DNA of 64,000 nucleotides from Kitasatospora sp. MAA4 (GTDB taxonomy: Bacteria > Actinomycetota > Actinomycetes > Streptomycetales > Streptomycetaceae): assembly GCF_029893355.1 (NCBI RefSeq), contig NZ_JARZAI010000007.1, positions 124,001-188,000 of the forward strand. Reading direction: 5' to 3'. Position 1 is the stretch's first letter, and each line of letters begins with the position of its first letter. Shown piece by piece: positions 28,657 to 37,315 of the stretch. Below the pieces are notes generated by a model that was not told the DNA's origin, made no database searches, and was given only the letters and a program-made list of their open reading frames with translations. Both the position numbers and the translations under genes were made by a program.

Positions 28657-30972
28657 GTGGCACAGCCATCCGGTGATTTCAGTCAGGAGAACCTGCGCGT
28701 GCGAGCGGGGACGCTGGTCTCCGGGCGCCACCTGGTGACCGTCGGCGGCCCGGACGGGTCGGACGTCCAGCCGTGCCCGCCCGAACAGCGGCCCGCGGTC
28801 CAGCTGTTGGCGGGTGACACGCAGCGCCAGGGCGGCCGCACCGCGCTGGGCCCGGGCCCGAGCCCGGCGGTTGGGCCGCTGGCGCTCGGCGCCGGACCCG
28901 GCGATCTGCCGCTGCTCGACCGTGAGGCGGAGGTCGCCCAACTGCTCGGCAAGCTCGCCGAGGGACGCTCGGTCCGGCTGGTGGGAGAGCAGGGCTCTGG
29001 TTGCAGTGCACTGCTCTCGGCCGTGGTCGAGAGCGCGGGCGACATCGCGCCGCACGGTGTCGTCCAGCTCTGCGGCCACCGCAGGACCGCGGGCGACCTG
29101 CTCCAGGACCTCTTCGCGGCCACCCACCGCGCCCCGGGCTTCCGGCCCGACCGGGAGCAACTGCCCTCCCTGCTCGCCCAGGTGGGCGCCGTCGTGGTGA
29201 TCGACGAGGTGCAGCCGGACGGTGCCGAGCTGGAGGAGCTGCTGGCCACCGCACCGGAGTGCGCCTTCCTGATATCCGTGGCGGCCGGCTCCGGAGGCGT
29301 GCTGCCGGTCGGCTCCCGGCTGGAGGACCACCGGGTCGGCGGCCTCTCCCGTACCGCCTGCCTCGCGCTCACCGCGCGACTGGCGGGCCGGCCGCTGGAC
29401 GACGCCGAGCGCGCCTGGGCGGTCGACCTCTGGTTCGAGTCGGAGGGCCTGCCGCTGCGCTTCGTGCAGGCCGCGGCCCTGCTGCGGCAGCGCGACATCG
29501 AGGTGGACGCGCTGATCGCGGCGGAGGAGGACCAGCACAGCGTCTTCGGTCGTCCGGAGGACGGCCCCGCCGACGCCGACCCGGCCGTCCGGGAGGGCGA
29601 GCTGCGAGCGGCTCTGCCGCTGCCCTCGCTGGCCGAGAGCGCCGCTCCGGCCTCCCGGTTGGCCGAGGGGCTCAGCGAGCCCGCACAGGCCGTTCTACGG
29701 CTCTCGCTGGCCCTCGGTGGCGAGTCTCCGACGGCGCCGCACCTGCCGGCCCTGATCGAGGTCGACCACGGCGAGAGCGCCCTGCGGGAGTTGGCCGACC
29801 GCGGGCTCGCGGAGTCGATCGGCGGTCACCACCGGCTCACCGTCGGCGTGTTGGAGGCGCTGGCACCCCAGTGGCCGCCGCTGGACAGCGTGCACGGCGC
29901 GGCCCGGCACTTCTCCTGGTGGGTCGGCCACGGCTCGGTGACCACCGCGCAGATCGCCGCCGAGGCCGAGGTGGTGGTCGGCGCGCTGGAGGCCGACCGC
30001 GCCGCGGGCCGGACGGAGGCGGTGCTGCGACTGGCGCGGGCGGCGGCTCCCGCGCTGGCGCTGACGCTGCGCTGGGGCGCCTGGCGGCAGGTGCTGGAGC
30101 TGGGCCTCGCGGTGGCCCGGCAGGCCGGTCAGCGGCGTGAGGAGGCCTGGTTCCAGCACGAGTCGGGCGTGCACTGGCTCTGCGTCGGCGAGCCGGAGCG
30201 GGCCCAGATCGCGCTGCAGGCCGCCTGGGCGCTGCGGACCGAGCTGGCGGACGTGCGCGGCGCGGCCGCCACCCGGCGGCTGCTGACGCTGCTGCAGGAC
30301 GAGGCGCGCCCGCCGGCCGCCCTGGAGGCCGAGACCCAGCTGATCCGGCGTCCCGTCATCCGGGTGCTGGCGCAGCGCTCGCTGCGCTCGGCGCGGGTGC
30401 CGGTGAGCGCGGTGCGCGGCTGGTCGCGGAAGAGCCTGCTGCTGGCCTCGGGCGGGCTGCTGGCGCTCGGCGTGCTGGGCACCGCGGTCGGGCTGAGCGT
30501 GGCGGGCCCGGACGGGAGCGGGACCTCCGGCGTCCGGCCGAACGGCTCCTCGGACGGCACCGGCCTGACCGGCGGCGCGGGGCTCGGCGGCAGCGGCAGC
30601 CCCTCGGGTGGGCTCAGCTCCGCCACGTCCGCCGCGACGAGCGCGGGCGCGAGCGGCAGCGCGAGTGTCAGTGCCTCGGCGAGCGCGAGTCCCAGCGCCA
30701 GCGGCAGCACGACGCGCGGTCCGGCCCGGCACACCAGCGCGCCCAGCAGCAGCGGTGCGCCGACGGACGTGCCGACCACCGACAACCCGCCCGCGCCCGG
30801 CCGGACCTCCAGCGCGCCGGCCCCGACCCACACCAGCGCCACCCCGGCGCCGACCAGCGCGAGCCCGGCGAGCACGCCCCCGTCGCCCTCCACTACGCCC
30901 CCGTCGACGCCGCCTGCCCCGACGACCTCGGCGCCCAGCACGACGCCGCCGTCTTCGTCGGTGTCGTCCTAG
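28657..30972 (+). CDS. Large membrane protein with degenerate P-loop ATPase-like domain
   Basis: 771 residues in three parts. Residues ~90-560 resemble the P-loop plus helical layout of STAND/LAL regulators: the loop reads GEQGSGCS at 110-117, with Cys where Walker A needs Lys, followed by a Walker B-like VVVIDEVQ and repeat-like helices. One membrane helix at ~593-615 ([20 protein letters not shown]). The last ~150 residues are Ser/Thr/Pro/Gly-rich and probably extracytoplasmic. GTG at 28657 with GGCGGAG 6 bases upstream. ATP hydrolysis is doubtful given the loop; a sensor or scaffold role is a guess. The adjacent STAS gene may be functionally linked. Confidence 0.75.
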   Translation: MAQPSGDFSQENLRVRAGTLVSGRHLVTVGGPDGSDVQPCPPEQRPAVQLLAGDTQRQGGRTALGPGPSPAVGPLALGAGPGDLPLLDREAEVAQLLGKLAEGRSVRLVGEQGSGCSALLSAVVESAGDIAPHGVVQLCGHRRTAGDLLQDLFAATHRAPGFRPDREQLPSLLAQVGAVVVIDEVQPDGAELEELLATAPECAFLISVAAGSGGVLPVGSRLEDHRVGGLSRTACLALTARLAGRPLDDAERAWAVDLWFESEGLPLRFVQAAALLRQRDIEVDALIAAEEDQHSVFGRPEDGPADADPAVREGELRAALPLPSLAESAAPASRLAEGLSEPAQAVLRLSLALGGESPTAPHLPALIEVDHGESALRELADRGLAESIGGHHRLTVGVLEALAPQWPPLDSVHGAARHFSWWVGHGSVTTAQIAAEAEVVVGALEADRAAGRTEAVLRLARAAAPALALTLRWGAWRQVLELGLAVARQAGQRREEAWFQHESGVHWLCVGEPERAQIALQAAWALRTELADVRGAAATRRLLTLLQDEARPPAALEAETQLIRRPVIRVLAQRSLRSARVPVSAVRGWSRKSLLLASGGLLALGVLGTAVGLSVAGPDGSGTSGVRPNGSSDGTGLTGGAGLGGSGSPSGGLSSATSAATSAGASGSASVSASASASPSASGSTTRGPARHTSAPSSSGAPTDVPTTDNPPAPGRTSSAPAPTHTSATPAPTSASPASTPPSPSTTPPSTPPAPTTSAPSTTPPSSSVSS

Positions 30973-31628
30973 AACAGCTTGAGCTTGTCCCCGTCGATGC
31001 CGCGCAGCTCGTCGTAGTCCAGCACGAGGCAGCCGATGCCGCGGTCCGTGGCCAGTACGCGGGCCTGCGGCTTGATCTCCTGGGCGGCGAAGACGCCCTT
31101 CACCGGGGCGAGCAGCGGGTCGCGGTTGAGGAGTTCGAGGTAGCGGGTGAGCTGCTCGACGCCGTCGATCTCACCGCGGCGCTTGATCTCGACCGCGACG
31201 GTGCCGCCGTCGGCGTCCCGGCACAGGATGTCCACCGGGCCGATGGGGGTGGGGTATTCGCGGCGGACCAGCGACCAGCCGGTGCCCAGCACCTCCATCC
31301 GGTCGGCGAGCAGCTCCTGGAGGTGCGCCTCGACGCCGTCCTTGATCAGGCCGGGGTCGACGCCGAGCTCGTGCGAGGAGTCGTGCAGCACCTCCTCCAG
31401 CGTGATGATCAGCTTCTCACCGGCCTTGTTCTCGACGGTCCAGGTGCCGTCGGCCTGCTTGAGGGTGCAGGGCGGCGACATCCAGTTGAGTGGCTTGTAG
31501 GCACGGTCGTCGGCATGGATGCTGACGCTTCCGTCGGCCTTCACCAGGATGAGCCTGGTGGCGGACGGAAGGTGGGCGGAGAGCCGACCGGCGTAGTCGA
31601 CTGAACAACGGGCGATGACGAGGCGCAT
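30969..31628 (-). CDS. nucS: Mismatch-specific endonuclease NucS
   Basis: Endonuclease of the non-canonical mismatch repair of actinobacteria and archaea, which lack or may lack MutS/MutL. 219 residues: N-terminal DNA-binding/dimerisation domain, then a RecB-like nuclease domain with catalytic D133 (PVDIL), E147 and K149 (VAVEIKRR) and Q159. The C-terminal DKLKLF (214-219) resembles the beta-clamp-binding tail. I chose the ATG at 31628, giving the conserved [16 protein letters not shown] start. Its stop overlaps the stop of the convergent upstream gene. Confidence 0.95.
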   Translation of the reverse strand: MRLVIARCSVDYAGRLSAHLPSATRLILVKADGSVSIHADDRAYKPLNWMSPPCTLKQADGTWTVENKAGEKLIITLEEVLHDSSHELGVDPGLIKDGVEAHLQELLADRMEVLGTGWSLVRREYPTPIGPVDILCRDADGGTVAVEIKRRGEIDGVEQLTRYLELLNRDPLLAPVKGVFAAQEIKPQARVLATDRGIGCLVLDYDELRGIDGDKLKLF

Positions 31629-32257
31629 GGGGGCAAGCCTAGGCGCTCGCGGAGGCCGTCCGAGCCCGGTCACGGAAGGTGAGTGGACACGGACAGCTGG
31701 TGGGTTGGCATGCGCAGCGCACGGCAGTCCCGAGGCGAGATTCCCGGCGTCCAGGGCCCGCGGGGGGAGACGCACGGTCGGGCCGGCGCTCCCGGCGAGG
31801 CCAATTGCTGCGAGTCGCCGCCGGAGGTGCGCCCGGGCGCGGAGAGCGGCGAAGTATGGGAACCCGGGAGTCGCCCACTCCCGCAGTCTGGCGCCTGCGC
31901 GCACGGACCGCTACGTTGGGTGACGTTTGGGGGCTACTGCGGTAGTCAACGGGGATGGAGATTCGCGATGAACGGTTCGACTGGTTCCGGCCAATCTGAC
32001 TGCGCATGCGGCGATTTCAGTGGGAATAGCAGCATTTGGCCGCCCTGCTGAGGCGGGGCTGCCACTCTGGTCGAGCGGCGCCGGGGTCGCCGTGCGGCGC
32101 CTGCGTCCCTTGCCGGGTCCGACCGGCAGGCCCGACCGCCAAGTTCGACCCAGCACCACGTCACGTCACGGCACGACCTTGTTCGACACGGCACCATCCG
32201 CACCAACGCACGACCATCCGGGCGGACCCGCACGGGTGGACCGCGAGAGGAGAACCC
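31629..32257. other. Divergent intergenic region between nucS and the next gene
   Basis: 629 bp with no well-supported gene. It must hold the nucS promoter (leftward) and that of the gene at 32258 (rightward). A 27-codon frame at 31968-32051 has GGAG 7 bases upstream and encodes a Ser/Cys-rich peptide starting MNGSTGSGQSDCACGD, but its third-position G/C is only about half. CTACTGCGGTAG (31934-31945) is a small palindrome upstream of it. Confidence 0.5.
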
Positions 32258-32653
32258 ATGTCGCTCGACGTCTCACCGGCCCTATTGGAGAAGGCCGAGC
32301 GAGGCGACGTCGACGAGCGGGAGTTCGTCGACTGCGTCCGTGAGTCCCTGCCCTACGCCTGGGACCTGATCAGTTCGCTGGTGGCCCAGATGGGGGTCGA
32401 CGGCACCGGCTTCGCCGACAACCACGTGCCGCCGCCCAGTGAGCAGGCGCGCGGCCAGCTGTTGCGCGCCCTGGCGAGCGACGCGATCCGGGGGGCCCTG
32501 CAGCGGCACTTCGGCGTGCGGCTGGCCTTCCAGAACTGCCACCGGGTGGCGGTTTTCGCCCCGGCGGACGACACCACCGAGGAGCGCTACCAGCGCTTCA
32601 CCTCCGTCCGTGCCCAACTGCTCAACCAGTCCGAGGAACTGCGCGACTGTTGA
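32258..32653 (+). CDS. Conserved streptomycete protein of unknown function
   Basis: 131 residues starting MSLDVSPALLEKAERGDVDE. It is predicted soluble and mostly helical, with one internal cysteine (LAFQNCHRVAVF) and a C-terminal cysteine. I recognise it as widely conserved in streptomycetes next to nucS but know no function. ATG at 32258 is preceded by GAGAGGAGA. The ordered, charged composition, with no signal peptide or membrane helix, suggests a cytoplasmic partner or regulatory protein. Confidence 0.75.
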   Translation: MSLDVSPALLEKAERGDVDEREFVDCVRESLPYAWDLISSLVAQMGVDGTGFADNHVPPPSEQARGQLLRALASDAIRGALQRHFGVRLAFQNCHRVAVFAPADDTTEERYQRFTSVRAQLLNQSEELRDC

Positions 32654-32703
32654 GCCGTCCTGCGGTCGGCCCCGCTGGCCGGGGCCGACCACAGGCAGCA
32701 GCC

Positions 32704-34014
32704 TCAGGTCAGTTGGGGCAGCACCTCGGCCCCGAGCCGGGCGATGTTGTCGAGGGTGGCCTCGCGGTTGCCCGACCCCTCGGCGAGCAGCGCGAAGCGC
32801 CGGATCCCGGTGCGCTCGGCGGTGGCCAGCAGGCGGTCCGCGCACTGCCGCGGGGTGCCCACCGCGTGCAGGTCGCAGAGCAGTTCGGTGTACGCGTACG
32901 GGTCGCGCATCTTGCGCTCCCGGCCGTCCACCGTGCGGTGAGCGCCGAGCCCGTACTCGAACCACTCGGGCATCGCGCGCAGCAGCGTGGCCCGCGCCGC
33001 CGGCCCCCGGTCGGCGACCTGGCCGACGCCGGCCGCCACGTGCTCGCGTTCCACCTGGACCAGCCGCTCCTCGCCGCGCCCGGCCGCCCGCCAGGCCGTC
33101 CGGTAGGCGGCCAGCATCTGCTGCTTGTCGTCGTCCCCCGAGTGCATGCCGAGCAGCATCGGCAGCCCGCGCTCGGCCGCCAGTTTGACGCTGGCCGGCG
33201 AGGTGCAGGCGACCACCATCGGCGGCCCGGACGGCACGCCGGGCGCGCTGCGCCCGACCTCGGTTCGCTGGCGCGGGAACCGGGAGGCCGTACGGTCGTG
33301 CTCCAGGCCGAGCCAGTCCAAGAGTTCGGGGCCCGGGTGCCGGGCGGGCTCGTTGGCCCGGGGTACCACGGCGACCTCGGGGAAGCTGAACTGCGGCCCG
33401 TCAGCCCGGACCCGGGAGTCGCGCAGCCAGCGCAGCAGCAGGTCCAGACGCTCGGCGAAGCCCTCCTCGTACGCGGCGATCCCGCCGCCGAAGACCGCCA
33501 GGTCGATCCACGGCCCGCCGCGGCCGACCCCCAGCGTGAAGCGTCCGCCGGAGGTCAGGTGCAGCAGCGCCGCCTGCTCGCCCAGCGACACCGGGTGCGT
33601 GGTGGACAGCACGCTGACCGCGGTACCCAGCCGGATCCGCCGGGTGCGCCCGAGCAGCAGCGCGGCCAGCGTGGCGGCGTTCGGGCAGACCCCGTACGGG
33701 ACGAAGTGGTGCTCGGCCAGCCAGACCGCCTCGAGACCGGCCCGCTCCGCAGCCGTCGTGGCGTCCACGGTCCGTTCCAGCGCGTCCGCGTGGGTCTGGC
33801 CGGGGAACTGCGCGGAGAGCAGGAAGGCGCCGACCCGAATGGCGTCGACGGCCGCCGGGTGGCTGCCGCCGCGCTCGACGGTCGGCAGCGCCGCCGGGTG
33901 GACCGCGGCCGGGACCCTTGGCGGAAGCGCCGCCCCGGACGGCGCAGGACCGGCCGCGCGCAGGGGCGGCCGGGCGGCGGCGTCGACGCGGGCGCTGGTG
34001 CTGGTCTTGGTCAC
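32704..34014 (-). CDS. LLM-class flavin-dependent oxidoreductase
   Basis: Bacterial luciferase-like monooxygenase with a TIM-barrel fold, using reduced FMN or F420. 436 residues: after a ~55-residue Ala/Pro-rich extension the family core starts (IRVGAFLLSAQFPGQ), followed by VWLAEHHFVPYGVCPN, the RIRLGTAVSVLSTTHPV strand and the FTLGVGRGGP loop. GTG start at 34014 with AGGAGGA 6 bases upstream on the minus strand supports the long form. Substrate unknown; such enzymes often oxidise small xenobiotics or natural products. Confidence 0.88.
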   Translation of the reverse strand: MTKTSTSARVDAAARPPLRAAGPAPSGAALPPRVPAAVHPAALPTVERGGSHPAAVDAIRVGAFLLSAQFPGQTHADALERTVDATTAAERAGLEAVWLAEHHFVPYGVCPNAATLAALLLGRTRRIRLGTAVSVLSTTHPVSLGEQAALLHLTSGGRFTLGVGRGGPWIDLAVFGGGIAAYEEGFAERLDLLLRWLRDSRVRADGPQFSFPEVAVVPRANEPARHPGPELLDWLGLEHDRTASRFPRQRTEVGRSAPGVPSGPPMVVACTSPASVKLAAERGLPMLLGMHSGDDDKQQMLAAYRTAWRAAGRGEERLVQVEREHVAAGVGQVADRGPAARATLLRAMPEWFEYGLGAHRTVDGRERKMRDPYAYTELLCDLHAVGTPRQCADRLLATAERTGIRRFALLAEGSGNREATLDNIARLGAEVLPQLT

Positions 34015-34085
34015 GGGAAGTCCTCCTCGGGTGCGCGCAGGCTGTGCGAGCCCCGCCTTGTCACCACGTGACTAACCCATGTCAT

Positions 34086-34098
34086 GTGCCAATGGCAC
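34086..34098. promoter_or_regulatory. Small inverted repeat in divergent promoter region
   Basis: GTGCC-AAT-GGCAC lies between the flavin oxidoreductase (leftward) and the gene at 34256 (rightward). A second inverted repeat, CCCCG/CGGGG, follows at 34105-34121. Either could be an operator; no regulator gene is adjacent. Confidence 0.25.
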
Positions 34099-34255
34099 GC
34101 GAATCCCCGAATTTCGCGGGGAAAGGGGTGGTTCTGCCGCAAAACGCCGGGGCATTCTGCCCAGGCATGGTAGAGGACTTGTAGCGGGGTCAGGTCGAAG
34201 GGCCGGGCCCGTACTCTGGATGCCGAACTGCTCAACCCGCCGAGAGGTGAACACC

Positions 34256-34573
34256 GTGTCTCCCCGTCGCAACCGGATCAGCAGTGCCGATCAGGGCGCC
34301 GAGCCGTCGGCACCGCTGGGTGGCTCGCTGCGGCGCACCGAGAGCTACCAGGGCGAGGAGTGGGTGGTGCAGACGGTCGCCGGGACGGCCGGCCGCTTCT
34401 ACCGCTGCCCGGGCTGCGACCAGGAGATCCCGCCGGGCGTGGGCCACGTGGTCGCCTGGCCCTCGTACGGCGCGGGCGTGGAGGACCGGCGGCACTGGCA
34501 CCGGGCCTGCTGGGGCGCGCGCGAGCGGCGCAGCTCCGCGATCCAGCGCGGCCGCGGGGCCCCGAAGTACTGA
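34256..34573 (+). CDS. Small conserved protein with a possible zinc site
   Basis: 105 residues. C51-P-G-C54 followed by H80-W-H82 and C85 gives a CxxC...HxHxxC arrangement that could bind one zinc. The N-terminus is basic and disordered (SPRRNRISS), the C-terminus Arg-rich. Homologues are widespread in streptomycetes and often carry the label ATP/GTP-binding protein, for which I see no motif. GTG at 34256 with GAGAGG 8 bases upstream. A nucleic-acid-binding role would fit but is not shown. Confidence 0.75.
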   Translation: MSPRRNRISSADQGAEPSAPLGGSLRRTESYQGEEWVVQTVAGTAGRFYRCPGCDQEIPPGVGHVVAWPSYGAGVEDRRHWHRACWGARERRSSAIQRGRGAPKY

Positions 34574-34626
34574 GAGCCGGTGTCTGCACCTGCTCTGACT
34601 CGGGGCCCCGCGGATCCTGCGAGCTG

Positions 34627-35394
34627 TCAGGCGTCGTGCCGCTTGAGCACCGCGGCCCCGCCGAGCAGCGCCGCCAGCGTCCAGGCGCCGCAGATGAAGA
34701 ACCCGGCCACCCAGCCGTACGGTTCGCTCGGGGTGGGGAAGACCGTCAGCATCTGCTTCCCCGCGTAGTCCGGGAAGTAGTGCGCCACGTTCTTCACCTT
34801 GGGCACCGCCGACAGGATCGGCGAGAGCAGGAAGAAGAACGGCACCAGCACGCCGAGCGCGAGCGTCTGGTTGTGCAGCATCGCCGTCACGCCCGCGGAG
34901 AACAGGCAGAGCATGGTCAGGTAGACCGCCGCGCCGAACACCGCGCGCAGCACGTTCGGCGCGCCCAGCGTGGTGTGGTGGTCGCCCAGCAGCGCCTGGC
35001 CGAGGAAGAACGTGACGAAGGCCGTCAGCACCGAGATCAGCAGCGCCAGCGCGCCGATCACCAGGGACTTGGCGGTCAGCAGCGTGCCGCGCTGCGGCAC
35101 GGCGGCCAGCGAGACCCGGATCATCCCGCTGCTGTACTCGTTGCCGACCGCCAGCACGCCGAAGACGATCATCGCGATCTCGCCGAGTCCGATGCCCGCG
35201 AAGCTGGTGGTGGTGGCGTCGAAGGGGGTGGTCTCGTTCTTGGTGAAGTCGGCGAAGTTGTTCTTGGTGAGCAGCGAGATCAGCGCGCCGAGGCCGACCG
35301 TCACCACGAAGGTCAGCAGCAGGGTCCACACGGTGGACCGGACCGTGCGGATCTTGGTCCATTCGGACTGCAGGATCGCGGGGAATGAGCCCAT
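34627..35394 (-). CDS. ABC-2 type transporter permease
   Basis: 255 residues with six predicted membrane segments, the first at LLLTFVVTVGLGALISLL, in the pattern of ABC-2 exporter permeases. It is paired with the ATP-binding protein encoded immediately upstream on the same strand. I chose the ATG at 35394 (MGSFPAILQSEWTK, the usual start of this family). A GTG at 35406 lies within the ATPase gene end and has a ribosome-binding site that is too close. Substrate unknown; lipids, antibiotics or peptides are all possible. Confidence 0.88.
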   Translation of the reverse strand: MGSFPAILQSEWTKIRTVRSTVWTLLLTFVVTVGLGALISLLTKNNFADFTKNETTPFDATTTSFAGIGLGEIAMIVFGVLAVGNEYSSGMIRVSLAAVPQRGTLLTAKSLVIGALALLISVLTAFVTFFLGQALLGDHHTTLGAPNVLRAVFGAAVYLTMLCLFSAGVTAMLHNQTLALGVLVPFFFLLSPILSAVPKVKNVAHYFPDYAGKQMLTVFPTPSEPYGWVAGFFICGAWTLAALLGGAAVLKRHDA

Positions 35395-35395
35395 C

Positions 35396-36406
35396 TCAGT
35401 TCGCACCCTTCTGCTTCTTCTGCCGCTTGCCGGCCGGCGGCTGCCAGCCCGCTCCCCAGGCCCCGGCGGCGCCCGCCGCGTCCGTGACGCCGCCGTTCAG
35501 TGCGTCGCCCGCGTGGTACTCGACCGAGTCGGCCGTCATCTGCATGAACGCCTCCTCCAGCGAGGCGCGCTGCGGGCTCAGCTCGTGCAGCGTGATGCCG
35601 CTCGCGGCGGCCAGCTCGCCGATCTTGACGAGGTCGCCGTCGACCACCTCGTAGCTGCCCTCCGGGCCGGCCTCGGCGGTGATCGACTGCGTGGCCAGCG
35701 CGTCCAGCAGCTGCTCCGGGTGCGGGGTGCGGATCCGCACCGCGGAACGGGAGTTCTGCGCGATGAACTCGGCCATCGACAGGTCGGCGAGCAGTTTGCC
35801 GCGGCCGATCACCACCAGGTGCTCGGCGGTCAGCGCCATCTCGCTCATCAGGTGCGAGGAGACGAAGACGGTACGGCCCTCGGCGGCCAGCCGCTTCATC
35901 AGGTTGCGGATCCACAGGATGCCCTCGGGGTCGAGCCCGTTGACCGGCTCGTCGAACATCAGGATCTCCGGGTCGCCGAGCAGCGCCGAGGCGATGCCGA
36001 GCCGCTGCCCCATGCCGAGCGAGAAGCCTCGGGCGCGCTTGCGGGCCACCTCGGTCAGGCCCACCAGGGCGAGCACCTCGTCGACCCGGCGGATCGGGAT
36101 CCGGTTGCTCTGGGCCAGCCAGAGCAGGTGGTTGTAGGCGGTCCGCCCGGGGTGCACCGCCTGGGCCTCCAGCAGCGCCCCGATGTACTTGAGCGGCTCG
36201 CTGAGCTGCCCGTAGTGCTTGCCGTCGATGGTCACCCGGCCGCTGGTGGGCCGGTCGAGGTCGAGGATCATCCGCATCGTGGTGGACTTGCCGGCGCCGT
36301 TGGGTCCCAGAAAGCCGGTGACGACCCCCTGAGGAACCTGAAAGCTCAGACCGTCCACCGCGGTCTTGTCCCCGTACCGCTTGGTCAGCTCGTGCAGTTC
36401 GATCAT
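35396..36406 (-). CDS. ABC transporter ATP-binding protein
   Basis: 336 residues, CcmA/DrrA-like exporter ATPase. Walker A GPNGAGKST, the signature region FSLGMGQRLGIA (atypical but common in this subfamily), Walker B ILMFDEPVNGLDP, and the switch histidine in VFVSSHL. After residue ~210 comes the C-terminal extension seen in DrrA-like ATPases, ending in a basic GKRQKKQKGAN tail. The stop lies one base from the permease ATG, so the two are coupled. Confidence 0.93.
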   Translation of the reverse strand: MIELHELTKRYGDKTAVDGLSFQVPQGVVTGFLGPNGAGKSTTMRMILDLDRPTSGRVTIDGKHYGQLSEPLKYIGALLEAQAVHPGRTAYNHLLWLAQSNRIPIRRVDEVLALVGLTEVARKRARGFSLGMGQRLGIASALLGDPEILMFDEPVNGLDPEGILWIRNLMKRLAAEGRTVFVSSHLMSEMALTAEHLVVIGRGKLLADLSMAEFIAQNSRSAVRIRTPHPEQLLDALATQSITAEAGPEGSYEVVDGDLVKIGELAAASGITLHELSPQRASLEEAFMQMTADSVEYHAGDALNGGVTDAAGAAGAWGAGWQPPAGKRQKKQKGAN

Positions 36407-36504
36407 CGCTGCTCCCTGTCGCTCACTCTTCGTCAGGTTAGGACAGATCAGGCGACCGGGCGCGGCCTGTGCACCGTCAAGGTGTCGCCCTCTACGGTGG
36501 AGTC

Positions 36505-37260
36505 ATGACTGAGCCCAGCGCGCTGGTCCTGCTCCATGCCTTCCCCCTGTCGGCCCGGATGTGGCAGGCCCAGCTCGACGCACTGCCGGGACCGGACGGC
36601 TCCGCGGCCCGGGTGCTGGCCCCCGACCTCCCCGGCTTCGGAGCGGCCGCGCCCCTACCGGACGCCCCCTCGCTCGACCTGCTGGCCGACGGCGTCGCCC
36701 GGCTGCTGGACAGCGCGGGGATCGACCGGGCGGTGGTCGGCGGGCTCTCGATGGGCGGCTACGTCGCGATGGCCTTCGCCCGCCGCCACCCCGGCCGGCT
36801 GTCCGGGCTGCTGCTGGCGGACACCAAGGCGAGCGCCGACACCGAGGCGGCGCGTGCCAACCGGGAGCGGATCGCCGCGGCGGTGCTGGCCCGGGACAGC
36901 GTGCGGCTGCTGGCGGAGGAGAAGCTGGAGACCACGCTGCTCGGCCCGGCAGCCGCGCCGGAGCTGGTCGCGGCGGTGCGCGCGCTGATCGCGGCGGCCA
37001 CGCCCGCCGGTGTGGCCTGGGCGCAGCGGGCGATGGCGGCCCGCCCGGACTCCTTCGACGTGCTGGCCGGGCTGCGGGTCCCGGCGGCGGTGCTGGTGGG
37101 CGCGCAGGACGCGCTGACCCCGCCGGCCGACGCGCGGGCGATGGCGCAGGCGCTGCCGGACGCACGGCTGACGGTGATCGAGGGCGTCGGCCACCTCAGC
37201 GCCCTGGAGGCCCCGGAGGCGTTCAACACGGCCGTGCGGGAACTGCTGCGCCGGGTCTGA
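36505..37260 (+). CDS. Alpha/beta hydrolase
   Basis: 251 residues of the alpha/beta hydrolase fold: HAFPLSARMW supplies the oxyanion loop, GLSMGGYVA the nucleophile elbow with catalytic Ser, and late GAQDALTPP and GVGHLSALE segments hold the acid and histidine. ATG at 36505 with GGTGGAG upstream. It is transcribed away from the ABC operon, toward filP, and ends in a shared terminator. Substrate unknown. Confidence 0.88.
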   Translation: MTEPSALVLLHAFPLSARMWQAQLDALPGPDGSAARVLAPDLPGFGAAAPLPDAPSLDLLADGVARLLDSAGIDRAVVGGLSMGGYVAMAFARRHPGRLSGLLLADTKASADTEAARANRERIAAAVLARDSVRLLAEEKLETTLLGPAAAPELVAAVRALIAAATPAGVAWAQRAMAARPDSFDVLAGLRVPAAVLVGAQDALTPPADARAMAQALPDARLTVIEGVGHLSALEAPEAFNTAVRELLRRV

Positions 37261-37274
37261 CCGGAAGAACGCGA

Positions 37275-37305
37275 ACGGGCCCCCACCGAGTCGGTGGGGG
37301 CCCGT
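37275..37305. terminator. Bidirectional terminator between hydrolase and filP
   Basis: ACGGGCCCCCACC pairs perfectly with GGTGGGGGCCCGT, a 13-14-bp stem around GAGTC. It serves the convergent hydrolase (plus) and filP (minus) genes. Confidence 0.85.
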
Positions 37306-37315
37306 CAGCGATGCG

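Noticed and set aside
32022-32048. Sigma-R promoter before the gene at 32258
   Set aside because: GGGAAT occurs at 32022-32027 but GTT is missing at the required spacing.
31968-32051. Lantibiotic-like precursor peptide
   Set aside because: Ser and Cys residues are present, but there is no leader motif and no modification enzyme in the window; kept only as an uncharacterised small frame.
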